From positions 1-42,572 of the forward strand of contig RDXE01000056.1 in NCBI GenBank assembly GCA_004292755.1: DNA of 42,572 bases. The letters are read 5' to 3'. Source of the stretch: Alphaproteobacteria bacterium. Lineage in GTDB: Bacteria > Pseudomonadota > Alphaproteobacteria > Elsterales > Elsteraceae. Numbering within the stretch: position 1 is the stretch's first letter; every line of letters begins with the position of its first letter. Positions 8,504 through 16,469 of this stretch are shown in pieces. A program made the position numbers and the translations under genes. The notes under the pieces are model-generated. The model saw only the letters and a program-made list of their open reading frames with translations. It had not been told where the DNA came from and did no database searches.

Positions 8504-9328
8504 GTGTCACATACAAGCCGCATCGAGCTACCGGGGCTGGCGCCGCTGCTCAGCCCAACCATCATCATGCTTCTGGCCATCCCGGCGATCTGGCTTGGGT
8601 TGGATGGCGCCACTGGTGGTTTGGGTGTGCGCCCCTGGAAGCAGGCGGTGCATGACAGCGGGTGGTGGGCGATCTGGATGCTGCTGGCGGCCCTCTCGAT
8701 CACACCCATTCGGCGGTTGACCGGCTGGTCGGCGCTGGCGCGCATCCGGCGGGAGGTTGGCGTGGCAAGCTTCTGCTACGCGGCCTTGCATCTGGTGCTG
8801 CATGCAGCCGAGCAAAACTGGCGGATCGCTTCGATTGCAGTTGAGATCGTGGCGAGGCCCTATTTGACCCTCGGCGCACTGGCTTGGGTGATTCTGGCGG
8901 CGCTGGCGGTCACCTCCACCGATGGCTGGGTCAAACGCTTGGGTCGCCATTGGCGGCGGCTGCATCGGCTGGTCTGGATCGCCGTCGCGGCTGGCCTCGC
9001 GCACTACTTACTGCAGGTGCGGTTCGATCCGTCGTTGCCGATGGCGGCCATCGCCCTGGCGGTCTGGCTGTGGGCGGTGCGCCGCCTGGGCGCCGGTGCG
9101 TGGCGCGCCGCCCTCGGTGTGGGCTGTGCCATCGCATTCGCCGCCGCCGTGGGGGAGGCTGCGTGGTACGCCGCCAGCCGCGCAGTACCCGTGCCTGCAA
9201 TGCTGGCTGCCAACCTTGACCCGACCCTTGGCCTGCGCCCGGCCCATTGGGTGATGGCGATCACGGGATCCATCGCCATCACCGCGGCAGTGGTTGCTAG
9301 GATGCGTCCGCCAAGGAGAAATCCTTGA
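8504..9328 (+). CDS. MsrQ/YedZ-like haem-binding membrane protein, extended
   Basis: A 274-residue polytopic protein of the ferric-reductase-like/MsrQ family. MsrQ is the b-type-haem quinol-linked partner of the periplasmic methionine sulfoxide reductase MsrP. Visible family marks are a [20 protein letters not shown] segment, [18 protein letters not shown] with a haem-ligand His, and [19 protein letters not shown] with two more His. Canonical MsrQ is about 200 residues with six helices; this one carries about 80 more, including one or two extra C-terminal helices (around [19 protein letters not shown] and [17 protein letters not shown]). GTG 8504 is preferred over TTG 8492 because GGGGGA precedes it. 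No msrP is adjacent. The 3' end overlaps the convergent acyl-CoA ligase gene by 32 bases. The membrane haem role is likely, the partner unknown. Confidence 0.75.
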   Translation: MSHTSRIELPGLAPLLSPTIIMLLAIPAIWLGLDGATGGLGVRPWKQAVHDSGWWAIWMLLAALSITPIRRLTGWSALARIRREVGVASFCYAALHLVLHAAEQNWRIASIAVEIVARPYLTLGALAWVILAALAVTSTDGWVKRLGRHWRRLHRLVWIAVAAGLAHYLLQVRFDPSLPMAAIALAVWLWAVRRLGAGAWRAALGVGCAIAFAAAVGEAAWYAASRAVPVPAMLAANLDPTLGLRPAHWVMAITGSIAITAAVVARMRPPRRNP

Positions 9329-10928
9329 ACTGGTCGCGCAGGCGGGTTTTTTGGATTTTGCCGGTTGCTGTCAGCGGGATTTGGTCCACGAACACGATGT
9401 CGTCGGGCAGCCACCACTTGGCAACCTTGGTGGCGAGATAGTCCAGCAGCGCTTGCTTGTCGGGGGTTACCCCATCGGCTGGGACCACCACCAGCAAGGG
9501 CCGTTCCTCCCATTTCGGGTGATAGATACCAATCACAGCCGCCATCTTAACGCTGGCATGGCCGTAGGCTGCATTCTCTAGATCGATGGAGCTGATCCAC
9601 TCCCCGCCGGACTTGATCACGTCCTTGGTACGGTCGGTGATGCGCAGATAGCCATAGGGGTCGATGGTGGCAACATCACCCGTGGGAAACCACCCCTCGG
9701 CATCCAGGCGCTGACCACCTTCGCCCTTGAAGTAGCCAGCCGCTGCCCATGGCCCGCGCACCCACAGATCGCCAAAGCTTTTGCCATCGTGGGGAACCGG
9801 CGCACCGTCGGGGGTTTGCAGCTTCAACTCCAGACCGAACTGCACCCGGCCTTGCTGGCACAGAATGTCGTTGGCAACCTCGGGTGCCAAGGCCTCAACC
9901 TCGGGCGTTGCCGTTGCCATGGTGCCAAGCGGACTGGTCTCGGTCATGCCCCACAATTGATGCACGGTGCAGCCATAGCGGTCGCGCAGGGTCTCAATCA
10001 TCGCCCGTGGCACCGCACTGCCGCCGATGGCGACCCGGCGCAGGCTGTCAATCCGACCGCCCGTCTTTTCCATATGCTCCAGCAGCATGGTCCAAACCGT
10101 GGGCACGGCGACGGAGAAGGTAACCTTAAAGCGGTCGATCACCTCATGGATCGAGGCGCCGTCCATCTTCGGACCCGGCAACACTAGGTTCGCCCCACAC
10201 ATCGCAGCAATGTAGGGCAGGGACCAGCCATTGCCGTGGTACATCGGAGCAATCGGCATGATTGCATCGTGGACAGAGATGCCCATCGCCGCGTTGGACG
10301 AGGCCTGGAAGGCATGGATCACCGTGGAGCGGTGAGAGTACAGCACCCCCTTCGGATTGCCCGTGGTGCCCGACGTGTAGCAGAGCGATGACGCGGTGCG
10401 CTCGTCAAAGCTGGGCCAGGTGATCTCGCCGGACTGTTCGGCGATCCAGTCCTCATAGCACCACACGGGGGTGAGGGTTGTTTTCGGCATGTCCTCCCGA
10501 CGGCAGAGGATGACATACGCCTCCACTGTCTTCAGCTCACCCTGCATCGCTTCGACTTGGGTGACAAAGCTGGTGTCTAGGAACACCAGCCGATCTTCGG
10601 CATGGTTGATGATGTAAACGATCTGCTCTTGGAACAGCCGTGGGTTGACCGTGTGCAACACCGCACCAATGCCCGAGACACCGTAGAACAGCTCAAAATG
10701 TCGATAGGTATTCCAGGCCAGCGTCGCGATGCGATCCGCTGGCTTGATGCCATAGGACAGCAGTCCGTTGGCGACTTTGGCGGCGCGCTCGGCGGCCTCT
10801 GGATAGGTGTAGCGATGGAAGCCGCCCTCCACCGTCCGGCTGATCACTTCGCGGGTTCTGTGGTAGCGCGCGGCATAGGTCAGCAGATCGGATATCAGCA
10901 GCGGCTTGTCTTGCATCAGCCCGAACAT
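9297..10928 (-). CDS. fatty-acyl-CoA ligase (AMP-forming)
   Basis: A 543-residue member of the adenylate-forming family, activating a carboxylic acid to acyl-AMP and then acyl-CoA. The P-loop [18 protein letters not shown] lies near residue 180, the A5-type motif is [10 protein letters not shown], then GWFPTGDVA, and the C-terminal catalytic lysine motif is [13 protein letters not shown]. The overall pattern resembles the AlkK/medium-to-long-chain ligases and DmdB (3-methylthiopropionyl-CoA ligase), a group often misnamed, so the chain length and substrate are open. ATG 10928 has GGGGAGGG nine bases upstream; GTG 10934 is too close to that site. The gene stands alone on its strand. Its stop lies inside the end of the convergent msrQ-like gene. 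Confidence 0.88.
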   Translation of the reverse strand: MFGLMQDKPLLISDLLTYAARYHRTREVISRTVEGGFHRYTYPEAAERAAKVANGLLSYGIKPADRIATLAWNTYRHFELFYGVSGIGAVLHTVNPRLFQEQIVYIINHAEDRLVFLDTSFVTQVEAMQGELKTVEAYVILCRREDMPKTTLTPVWCYEDWIAEQSGEITWPSFDERTASSLCYTSGTTGNPKGVLYSHRSTVIHAFQASSNAAMGISVHDAIMPIAPMYHGNGWSLPYIAAMCGANLVLPGPKMDGASIHEVIDRFKVTFSVAVPTVWTMLLEHMEKTGGRIDSLRRVAIGGSAVPRAMIETLRDRYGCTVHQLWGMTETSPLGTMATATPEVEALAPEVANDILCQQGRVQFGLELKLQTPDGAPVPHDGKSFGDLWVRGPWAAAGYFKGEGGQRLDAEGWFPTGDVATIDPYGYLRITDRTKDVIKSGGEWISSIDLENAAYGHASVKMAAVIGIYHPKWEERPLLVVVPADGVTPDKQALLDYLATKVAKWWLPDDIVFVDQIPLTATGKIQKTRLRDQFKDFSLADAS

Positions 10929-11041
10929 GGGCACGGCCCTCCCCGACCGAATGTTTTGGTTGCCCGCATCCTGCCGCGGACATCGGAAGAGGACCAGAGG
11001 GAGACTGACCGTGACGCCTGACCACTCGTGGTGCGAAACAC

Positions 11042-11076
11042 GAAAACCCCCGGCGACGGGCCTCGTCGCCAGGGGT
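11042..11076 (-). terminator. intrinsic terminator of rpmB
   Basis: On the minus strand, 23 bases after the L28 stop codon, a 12-pair stem with one mismatch (ACCCC, mismatch, GGCGACG pairing with CGTCGCC, mismatch, GGGGT on the plus strand; five-base loop GGCCT) is followed by TTTTCG. This is a classic rho-independent terminator for the minus-strand gene. Confidence 0.78.
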
Positions 11077-11098
11077 GATCAAAACGCCATCGACTGAC

Positions 11099-11389
11099 TT
11101 AGGCGGCGGCAGCCAGCCGCTTCTCGATCCGCTTCTTCAACCGCCGCACTTCCAGCGACAGGTCGGCAGCGCTGACCGAGGTGAGATAGGCATCCAGGCC
11201 ACCATTGTGTTCAATGGTGCGGATTGCATTGGTCGACAGCCGCAGCCGCACCGATTGACCGAGCGCGTCGGAGACGAACGAGATCTCCTGCAGGTTCGGC
11301 AGATAGCGGCGCCGGGTCTTGTTGTTCGCGTGGCTGACGTTGTTGCCGGTCAGCACACCCTTGCCGGTCAGCGCGCAGCGTCGGGCCAT
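11099..11389 (-). CDS. rpmB: 50S ribosomal protein L28
   Basis: A 96-residue L28, a component of the large ribosomal subunit near the E site. It begins [20 protein letters not shown], continues [16 protein letters not shown] and [19 protein letters not shown], and ends in a basic helix, all diagnostic. ATG 11389 is supported by GAGGA eight bases upstream; the open frame runs further upstream without meaning. Only one cysteine of the possible zinc-type CxxC pairs is present, so it is not a typical zinc form. It is monocistronic, with a strong terminator right after the stop. Alphaproteobacterial L28 is usually a little longer than the E. coli 78 residues, as seen here. Confidence 0.97.
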   Translation of the reverse strand: MARRCALTGKGVLTGNNVSHANNKTRRRYLPNLQEISFVSDALGQSVRLRLSTNAIRTIEHNGGLDAYLTSVSAADLSLEVRRLKKRIEKRLAAAA

Positions 11390-11517
11390 GGTCGCAATCC
11401 TCAAAACGAAAACATCGGTCTCCGGGCGACACCACTGCCGCCCGACGGGAGGCGGTTCGATAGTCCAATCCACCCGGTGTCGTCAAGCGCGAAGGTGCAG
11501 CCGGACCGCTCTCGCGC

Positions 11518-12651
11518 TCACGCGCCCGGCGCCAGGGCGTGGAAGCGTACCAAGTGGCCCGGCGCCACGTCGCCTGTGCCTGCATCGATCTCGGCCAGGC
11601 CATCGGCGGCCAGCAGCGGACGGAAGCGGACGGAGCCGCCGCGACCCAAAATCTCGACGCGACCGTCGACCAGCCGGGCTGGCGCAAACTCGGTGCGCCC
11701 AGGGCGGCGGCGGTACAGCGTGGCGGCGGGCAGAGCAAGTGGGGGCATGCCACCGATGCCGCCCCCCTCCAGGGCGGCTAGCATCGGGCGCACCAGCAGC
11801 ATCCAGGTAATCAGGGCGGGCACGGGGTGGCCGGGGAGCACCAGCGCCACAGCACGGCCGTGCGTGGCGAGCACCAGCGGCTTGCCGGGTTTCAAAGCAA
11901 TCGCCATTGGCTCGACCGTGAAGCCCTGGGCCTCCAGCATCGCGACGCAGCCGAGGGGACCGCCCACGTCAACCCCGGCGGCCAGCACGATCAGATCGGC
12001 GGTGGTCTCAGCGAGTGCCTTCGGCGCCGAGGGATCGATGGTTCGGCTGCCCGCAGGCAGCGGGGTCACTCCAGCACTGCGGGCCAATCCCTCCAGCACG
12101 GCGAGGGTGGCGGACGCCTCCCCCTCGCGGTCGCCGAGGGCGCGCAGGTCAAGGCGCGGTGCGCGGCGAACCTCCACCATCGACACTCCCGCCATTGCCA
12201 GCAAGCCGAGATGGCGTGCCTGGAGGCGCGTGTCGGCGGCCACCAGAGGCTCGCCCGCTGTGATGTCCTCGCCCGCGCGGCGGATGTTGTCACCAGCTGC
12301 AACGGCGCGATGGAGCACGAGGCCATCGGCAGTCACCTGCGCAAAATCGCCCAGAATCACAGCGTCAGCGCCCGCTGGCAGGGGCGCTCCGGTCACCACC
12401 GGCCAGTGGTTTTGAACCACCGACCCAGCAGCAAGCCCTGCGCCAACCGTCAGCGCAAAGCCATCCATCGCCGATTGGGTGACCGTCGGCAGGGCGTGCG
12501 GGGCGGCAATGGTGGCAGCCAGCACCCGGCCCAGTGCCTCTGCCAAAGGTAGGCGGAGCGTGTCGCTGATCCGTGGGCACGCCGCCGCGACACGGGCAAC
12601 GGCGTGGTCCAAATCGATCAGCGGCGTCGGAAACCGTGGGAGCGCGGGCAT
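11518..12651 (-). CDS. MoeA-like molybdopterin molybdotransferase, divergent
   Basis: A 377-residue protein with MoeA architecture. MoeA inserts molybdate into adenylated molybdopterin in the cytoplasm. Conserved pieces are SAMDGFAL (Asp63), TGAPLPAGADAV, AAGDNIRRAGEDI, ALKPGKPLVLA and VLPGHPVPALI. Other key motifs are eroded: the usual STGDEL region reads RALGDREGE, the GGVSVGD motif reads AAGVDVGGP with Asp replaced by Gly, and LPGNP reads LPGHP. It is also somewhat shorter than E. coli MoeA (411). It may therefore be a paralogue with reduced or altered activity, or a fast-evolving true MoeA. No other molybdenum-cofactor gene is nearby. ATG 12651 is chosen by homology; upstream Shine-Dalgarno signal is weak (GCGGGG). 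It is divergent from the EamA gene. Confidence 0.78.
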   Translation of the reverse strand: MPALPRFPTPLIDLDHAVARVAAACPRISDTLRLPLAEALGRVLAATIAAPHALPTVTQSAMDGFALTVGAGLAAGSVVQNHWPVVTGAPLPAGADAVILGDFAQVTADGLVLHRAVAAGDNIRRAGEDITAGEPLVAADTRLQARHLGLLAMAGVSMVEVRRAPRLDLRALGDREGEASATLAVLEGLARSAGVTPLPAGSRTIDPSAPKALAETTADLIVLAAGVDVGGPLGCVAMLEAQGFTVEPMAIALKPGKPLVLATHGRAVALVLPGHPVPALITWMLLVRPMLAALEGGGIGGMPPLALPAATLYRRRPGRTEFAPARLVDGRVEILGRGGSVRFRPLLAADGLAEIDAGTGDVAPGHLVRFHALAPGA

Positions 12652-12719
12652 CCCCGCTGTCTTGCCGGGCCACCCCGGCGCTGACAAGCGACGAGGCCGC
12701 AAGGCTTGCCTGCGTGCGC

Positions 12720-12731
12720 CCAAAGCTTTGG
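12720..12731. promoter_or_regulatory. 12-base perfect palindrome between divergent genes
   Basis: CCAAAGCTTTGG is a perfect palindrome in the 192-base gap between the moeA-like gene and the eamA-family gene, 69 and 113 bases from the two starts. Further small inverted repeats (GTTC-n6-GAAC, CGGAC-n5-GTCCG) follow at about 12750-12785. It could be a regulator site for either gene; no regulator is identified. Confidence 0.25.
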
Positions 12732-12843
12732 CTCACCAGCCAAAACCCAGTTCGCGCAAGAACCGGGCGGACAAGCCGTCCGTGGTAACCGACACTGGCC
12801 GCAGCACGAACCCGCGCTGGTCCGCACCGCCGGAGAGGAACCG

Positions 12844-13755
12844 ATGGCCTATCGCATGGATGCTCAGGACTGGACGATGCTGCTGGCCCTGTCAGTGATC
12901 TGGGGCGGCTCGTTCCTGCTGGTGGCGCTGGCCCTGCCAAGTGTGCCGCCATTCACGTTGGTTTGGCTGCGGGTGGCTCTGGCCGCGCTCACGCTCGCGG
13001 CGGCAGTGCGCTGGTTTGCCTTGGCGTTGCCGCGCGATTGGGGATTCTGGCTGGCCTGTGTAGGGATGGGGCTGTTGAACAACGCCGTGCCGTTCAGCTT
13101 GATCGTGTGGGGGCAGACGCAAATCCCCTCCGGCCTTGCGGCGATTCTGAACGCCACTACCCCGCTGTTTGCCGTGCTGTTTGCCCATGTCCTGACAACG
13201 GACGAACGCTTGACCAAGGCGCGGCTGGCGGGGGTGGTGATTGGCTTGGTGGGTGTGGTGATTCTGGTGGGACCTGCGGCATTGGGTGGGGTCACGACCT
13301 CGCTGGCGGCCCAGGCAGCGGTGTTGGGGGCTGCAATCTCCTATGCGTTGGCGGGCCTTTATGGGCGCCGCTTTCGCGCCCGGGCACTCGATCCGCTGGT
13401 TCCCGCCCTCGGCATGACCATTGCCTCAACACTGCTGTTGGCGCCGGTGATGCTGTGGGTGGACCGGCCCTGGCATCTGCCGATGCCGCCTTGGTCCGCT
13501 GTTGTGGCGATCGTGGCGCTGGCGGTCGGGGCCACGGCCATCGCTTATATCCTGTACTTCCGCCTGCTCGCGCGGGCCGGGGCAACCAATCTGATGCTGG
13601 TGACGTTTTTGATCCCCGTGGGCGCCATCGCCCTCGGCGCCCTGGTGTTGGGCGAGCGCCTTGCGGTCAACCATCTGATCGGCATGGCTGGGATTGCTGC
13701 TGGCCTCGCCGCGATCGATGGTCGACTGCTCAGCCGCCGCCCGCGCGGTGTTTGA
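12844..13755 (+). CDS. EamA-family (DMT superfamily) exporter
   Basis: A 303-residue inner-membrane protein with about ten predicted helices arranged as two EamA repeats. The first repeat carries VIWGGSFLLVALAL and the helix-3/4 region PFSLIVWGQTQIPSGLAAIL; the second carries TAIAYILYFRLLARAGATN and VTFLIPVGAIALGALVLGE, both standard EamA motifs. Family members export amino acids, metabolites or drugs; the substrate cannot be predicted. ATG 12844 follows GGAGAGGAACCG, a good ribosome binding site; the open frame upstream lacks one. It is transcribed away from the moeA-like gene, and a weak terminator hairpin lies 22 bases after its stop. Confidence 0.88.
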   Translation: MAYRMDAQDWTMLLALSVIWGGSFLLVALALPSVPPFTLVWLRVALAALTLAAAVRWFALALPRDWGFWLACVGMGLLNNAVPFSLIVWGQTQIPSGLAAILNATTPLFAVLFAHVLTTDERLTKARLAGVVIGLVGVVILVGPAALGGVTTSLAAQAAVLGAAISYALAGLYGRRFRARALDPLVPALGMTIASTLLLAPVMLWVDRPWHLPMPPWSAVVAIVALAVGATAIAYILYFRLLARAGATNLMLVTFLIPVGAIALGALVLGERLAVNHLIGMAGIAAGLAAIDGRLLSRRPRGV

Positions 13756-13777
13756 AGAACACCTCACCTGCTGGTTG

Positions 13778-13796
13778 ATTGGGCGATGTGCCCAAT
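13778..13796 (+). terminator. hairpin after the EamA gene
   Basis: A perfect seven-pair stem, ATTGGGC and GCCCAAT with loop GATGT, begins 22 bases after the stop codon and runs directly into TTCC. The T-run is short, so termination is probable but may be incomplete. Confidence 0.4.
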
Positions 13797-13894
13797 TTCC
13801 ACCCAGACATACGACTGATTCGTGACTGACTGCCGCACTGCGACCCAACGTCCCGTCTTGGCATGCCGGTTGCCTTAAGAAGGCGATGGGCATT

Positions 13895-13914
13895 CCTCCG
13901 CATTCCGGCGGAGG
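13895..13914 (+). promoter_or_regulatory. hairpin in the leader of the first binding-protein gene
   Basis: CCTCCGC pairs with GCGGAGG around the loop ATTCCG, ending 20 bases before the start codon of the binding-protein gene and just before its ribosome binding site. A smaller stem (GCCTT/AAGGC) lies at about 13872-13884. They might affect mRNA stability or translation; no riboswitch class is recognised. Confidence 0.3.
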
Positions 13915-13934
13915 CGGTTCAGCGGGAGGATTGG

Positions 13935-15617
13935 ATGATGGCGGGTTGGTCTGGTTGGAGAGTGGGTCCAGGACGCGGCAAGACGGCGTGGCTCGCCGGT
14001 GCAGCCTTGGCGGTGGCACTGGCGACACCGGTGCTCGCACAGGAAAAGGTGCTGCGCATCGCGATGACGGCGGCCGATATCCCGCGCACGCTGGGTCAGC
14101 CCGATCAAGGCTTTGAGGGCAACCGCTTCACCGGCATCCCGATGTATGACGCACTGACCCATTGGGACCTGTCGAAGGCCGATGCGCCCTCGGTGGTGAT
14201 CCCAGGGCTTGCGACGGAATGGTCGGTCGACGCGACGGATCGCACCAAGTGGGTGTTCAAGCTGCGTCCCGGCGTCACCTTCCATGACGGTTCGCCCTTC
14301 AACGCCGCAGCAGTGGTGTGGAACGTTCAGAAGGTGCTGGATCAGCAGGCGCCGCATTTTGATGCGAGCCAGGTGGGTGTCACTGCCTCGCGCATGCCGA
14401 CGCTGCGCTCCGCACGCGCCATCGACAGCATGACCGTTGAGTTGACGACGTCGGAGCCGGATGCGTTCTTGCCGATCAACCTGACCAATCTGTTCATGGC
14501 TTCGCCCACCCATTGGCAAGCCTTGTTCCAGGCGGTTCCGGCTGATGTGACCGATCCCCGCCAGCGCGCCACCCGTGCCTGGGCGGCGTTTGCGGCCAAT
14601 CCATCCGGTACGGGACCGTTCCGCGGCGTGCGGCTGGTGCCGCGCGAGCGGTTTGAGATGGTCAAGAACGACCGGTACTGGGACCCCGCCCGCACGCCGA
14701 AGCTGGACCGTGTGGTGCTGTTGCCTCTGCCTGAAGCCAATGCCCGCACGGCCGCCTTGTTGGGCAATCAAGTGGACTGGATTGAATCGCCTGCCCCCGA
14801 TGCACTGGGTGCCATGCGGCAGCGCGGCTTTGTGCTCTATCAGAATCCGCAACCGCACGTTTGGCCGTGGCAGTTCTCGTTCCTGCCGGGCTCGCCGTTC
14901 CTCGATCGGCGGGTGCGCCATGCCGCTAACCTCTGCATCAACCGCGACGAGTTGCGCGAACTGCTGGGCGGTCTGATGGGGGTGCCGAAGGGTACGGTGC
15001 CGCCGGGCCATCCCTGGTGGGGCAATCCTGAATTCGACATCAAGTACGATCTGGCCGCGGCCCGCCGCTTGATGGGCGAGGCAGGCTTTGCTGCCAACCG
15101 GCGCTTGACGGTGAAGGTGCTGACCTCTGCCTCCGGCTCGGGTCAGATGCAGCCTGTCGCGATGAACGAGTGGCTGCAGCAGGCCCTGCGCGAATGCTTC
15201 TTCGACGTGCAGTTGGAAGTGATCGAGTGGAACGCGCTGTTCACCAACTGGCGCGAAGGGGCAAGCCACCCGAACGCTCGCGGTGCGCACGCAACCAACG
15301 TGACCTACGCGGCCATGGACCCCTTCTTTGCGATGGTCCGCTTCGTCACCCGCGGCGCCAATCCGCCGAACTCCAACAACTGGGGCTTCTTCAACTCCGA
15401 TGAGATGGAAACCCTGGTGCAGCGCGCCCGCACCAGCTTTGACGGTCAGGCCCGCGATGCCGCTCTGGCGGCCCTGCACAAGCGCATCGTGGAGGAAGCT
15501 CCCTTCCTGTGGGTGGCCCACGATGTTGGTCCGCGGGTGATGAGCCCGCGCGTCACCGGCGTGGTGCAGCCGCGCTCCTGGTTCATCGATCTGGCGACGA
15601 TGGACCTGCGCAATTGA
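13935..15617 (+). CDS. ABC transporter substrate-binding protein, family 5 (Sec-type signal)
   Basis: A 560-residue periplasmic binding protein of the DppA/OppA family (SBP_bac_5). Residues 1-35 form a Sec signal: basic start (RGK), hydrophobic core (TAWLAGAALAVALATP) and cleavage after VLA-35. Family marks are GLATEWSVD, KLRPGVTFHDGSPF, GTGPFR, and DRRVRHAANLCINRDEL. GGGAGGA stands before two adjacent ATGs (13935, 13938); either could be used. It is clearly a paralogue of the protein at 16470-18104: both begin the mature part with VLRIAMTA-DIP and share W-GNP and EWN motifs. It probably serves the same permease/ATPase set downstream, although an inverted racemase-family gene separates them. 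The ligand is unknown; peptides or peptide-like amino compounds are the family norm. Confidence 0.88.
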   Translation: MMAGWSGWRVGPGRGKTAWLAGAALAVALATPVLAQEKVLRIAMTAADIPRTLGQPDQGFEGNRFTGIPMYDALTHWDLSKADAPSVVIPGLATEWSVDATDRTKWVFKLRPGVTFHDGSPFNAAAVVWNVQKVLDQQAPHFDASQVGVTASRMPTLRSARAIDSMTVELTTSEPDAFLPINLTNLFMASPTHWQALFQAVPADVTDPRQRATRAWAAFAANPSGTGPFRGVRLVPRERFEMVKNDRYWDPARTPKLDRVVLLPLPEANARTAALLGNQVDWIESPAPDALGAMRQRGFVLYQNPQPHVWPWQFSFLPGSPFLDRRVRHAANLCINRDELRELLGGLMGVPKGTVPPGHPWWGNPEFDIKYDLAAARRLMGEAGFAANRRLTVKVLTSASGSGQMQPVAMNEWLQQALRECFFDVQLEVIEWNALFTNWREGASHPNARGAHATNVTYAAMDPFFAMVRFVTRGANPPNSNNWGFFNSDEMETLVQRARTSFDGQARDAALAALHKRIVEEAPFLWVAHDVGPRVMSPRVTGVVQPRSWFIDLATMDLRN

Positions 15618-15639
15618 TCCCGTGCCTTGGCGGCGGCTG

Positions 15640-16389
15640 TCAGCCGTGTTCGACAGCCGCCGCCAATGCCGCCGAGACCCCATGGCACGCAATCTTCGGC
15701 AGCAAGGCAGCATCATGACCGATGGTATTGGCTGGGGTGCGGGTGCGGGCGTGGTCGACGGCCTGTTCCGTCGCGGCAATGACGGCCGCGACACCGTCGA
15801 TCAACGGCACCGGCACCAGGGGTTGCAGCCTGTGGGTCAAGCCAGCAAGGCCAGCCCCACCCAAGATCACGCACTCGGCATGGTCAACACGCGCGGCCTC
15901 TGTGCAGGCAGCCGCCAGCAGAGCCAGCGCGCCATCGGGGTCGCGCGCAATGTCTGCCCCACTGGGCGCAACAGTGCGGATGCCAGCCAGCTGATCGGCC
16001 TTGCCACTCAACACCACCATCTCCCGCAGCATCGGCTCCCACAGGCGCCCGCCGGTAACAATGCCAAAGCGCCGGGTGCCAGCCGCGGCCAGCGTCGCCT
16101 CCACCATGCCGATCACGGGCACGGGCGACAGTTCTTTCAAGGCGGCCAACCCTGGGTCGCCAAAACACGCCAGCACCACGCCATCGACCCCCGCGCGATG
16201 CTCCGCCCAGGCGTCCAGCGCTGCATGGCCCGCGATGGCATAGGTGGCGCGTGTCGCGATGTAGCGCCCGCCGAACCGTCCCGTGACAGCGCGCAGAGTG
16301 GTGGTCGGGCGCCGAACCGCGTTGGCGGCGCGCAGCACCAGATCGGTGATTTCCACACTCGTGTTCGGATTGATCAACAGCACCTGCAT
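15640..16389 (-). CDS. Asp/Glu/hydantoin racemase family protein
   Basis: A 249-residue member of the Asp/Glu/hydantoin racemase superfamily, most like HyuE-type hydantoin racemases: MQVLLINPNTSVEITD at the N-terminus, VVLACFGDPGL in the first half and ECVILGGAGLAGL in the second. Racemases of this fold use two cysteines. The first is present (Cys75), but at the second, where LGCAG is expected, this protein has LGGAG (Gly178); a cysteine sits five residues earlier at 173. It may therefore not racemise by the normal two-base mechanism. It lies inverted between two plus-strand binding-protein genes. GGGGGTGAG precedes ATG 16389. Context suggests work on an amino acid, hydantoin or amide delivered by the neighbouring transporter; this is inference. 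Confidence 0.8.
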   Translation of the reverse strand: MQVLLINPNTSVEITDLVLRAANAVRRPTTTLRAVTGRFGGRYIATRATYAIAGHAALDAWAEHRAGVDGVVLACFGDPGLAALKELSPVPVIGMVEATLAAAGTRRFGIVTGGRLWEPMLREMVVLSGKADQLAGIRTVAPSGADIARDPDGALALLAAACTEAARVDHAECVILGGAGLAGLTHRLQPLVPVPLIDGVAAVIAATEQAVDHARTRTPANTIGHDAALLPKIACHGVSAALAAAVEHG

Positions 16390-16469
16390 CGCTCACCCCC
16401 ACCGCGTCGCCGGTCGTCGGCTGCTGTCCTGGTAGCAAGCGCAGGCGTTCACCCGCAAGGAGAGTACCT

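Noticed and set aside
11075-12415. 446-codon plus-strand open frame
   Set aside because: It runs antisense through rpmB and the moeA-like gene and starts inside the rpmB terminator.
13895-13914. Riboswitch before the first binding-protein gene
   Set aside because: Only simple hairpins are visible; no conserved riboswitch core such as those of glycine, SAM, TPP or cobalamin could be recognised.
13875-15794. 639-codon open frame on the minus strand
   Set aside because: It is antisense to the Sec-type binding-protein gene, has no start signal and its translation has no recognisable domain.
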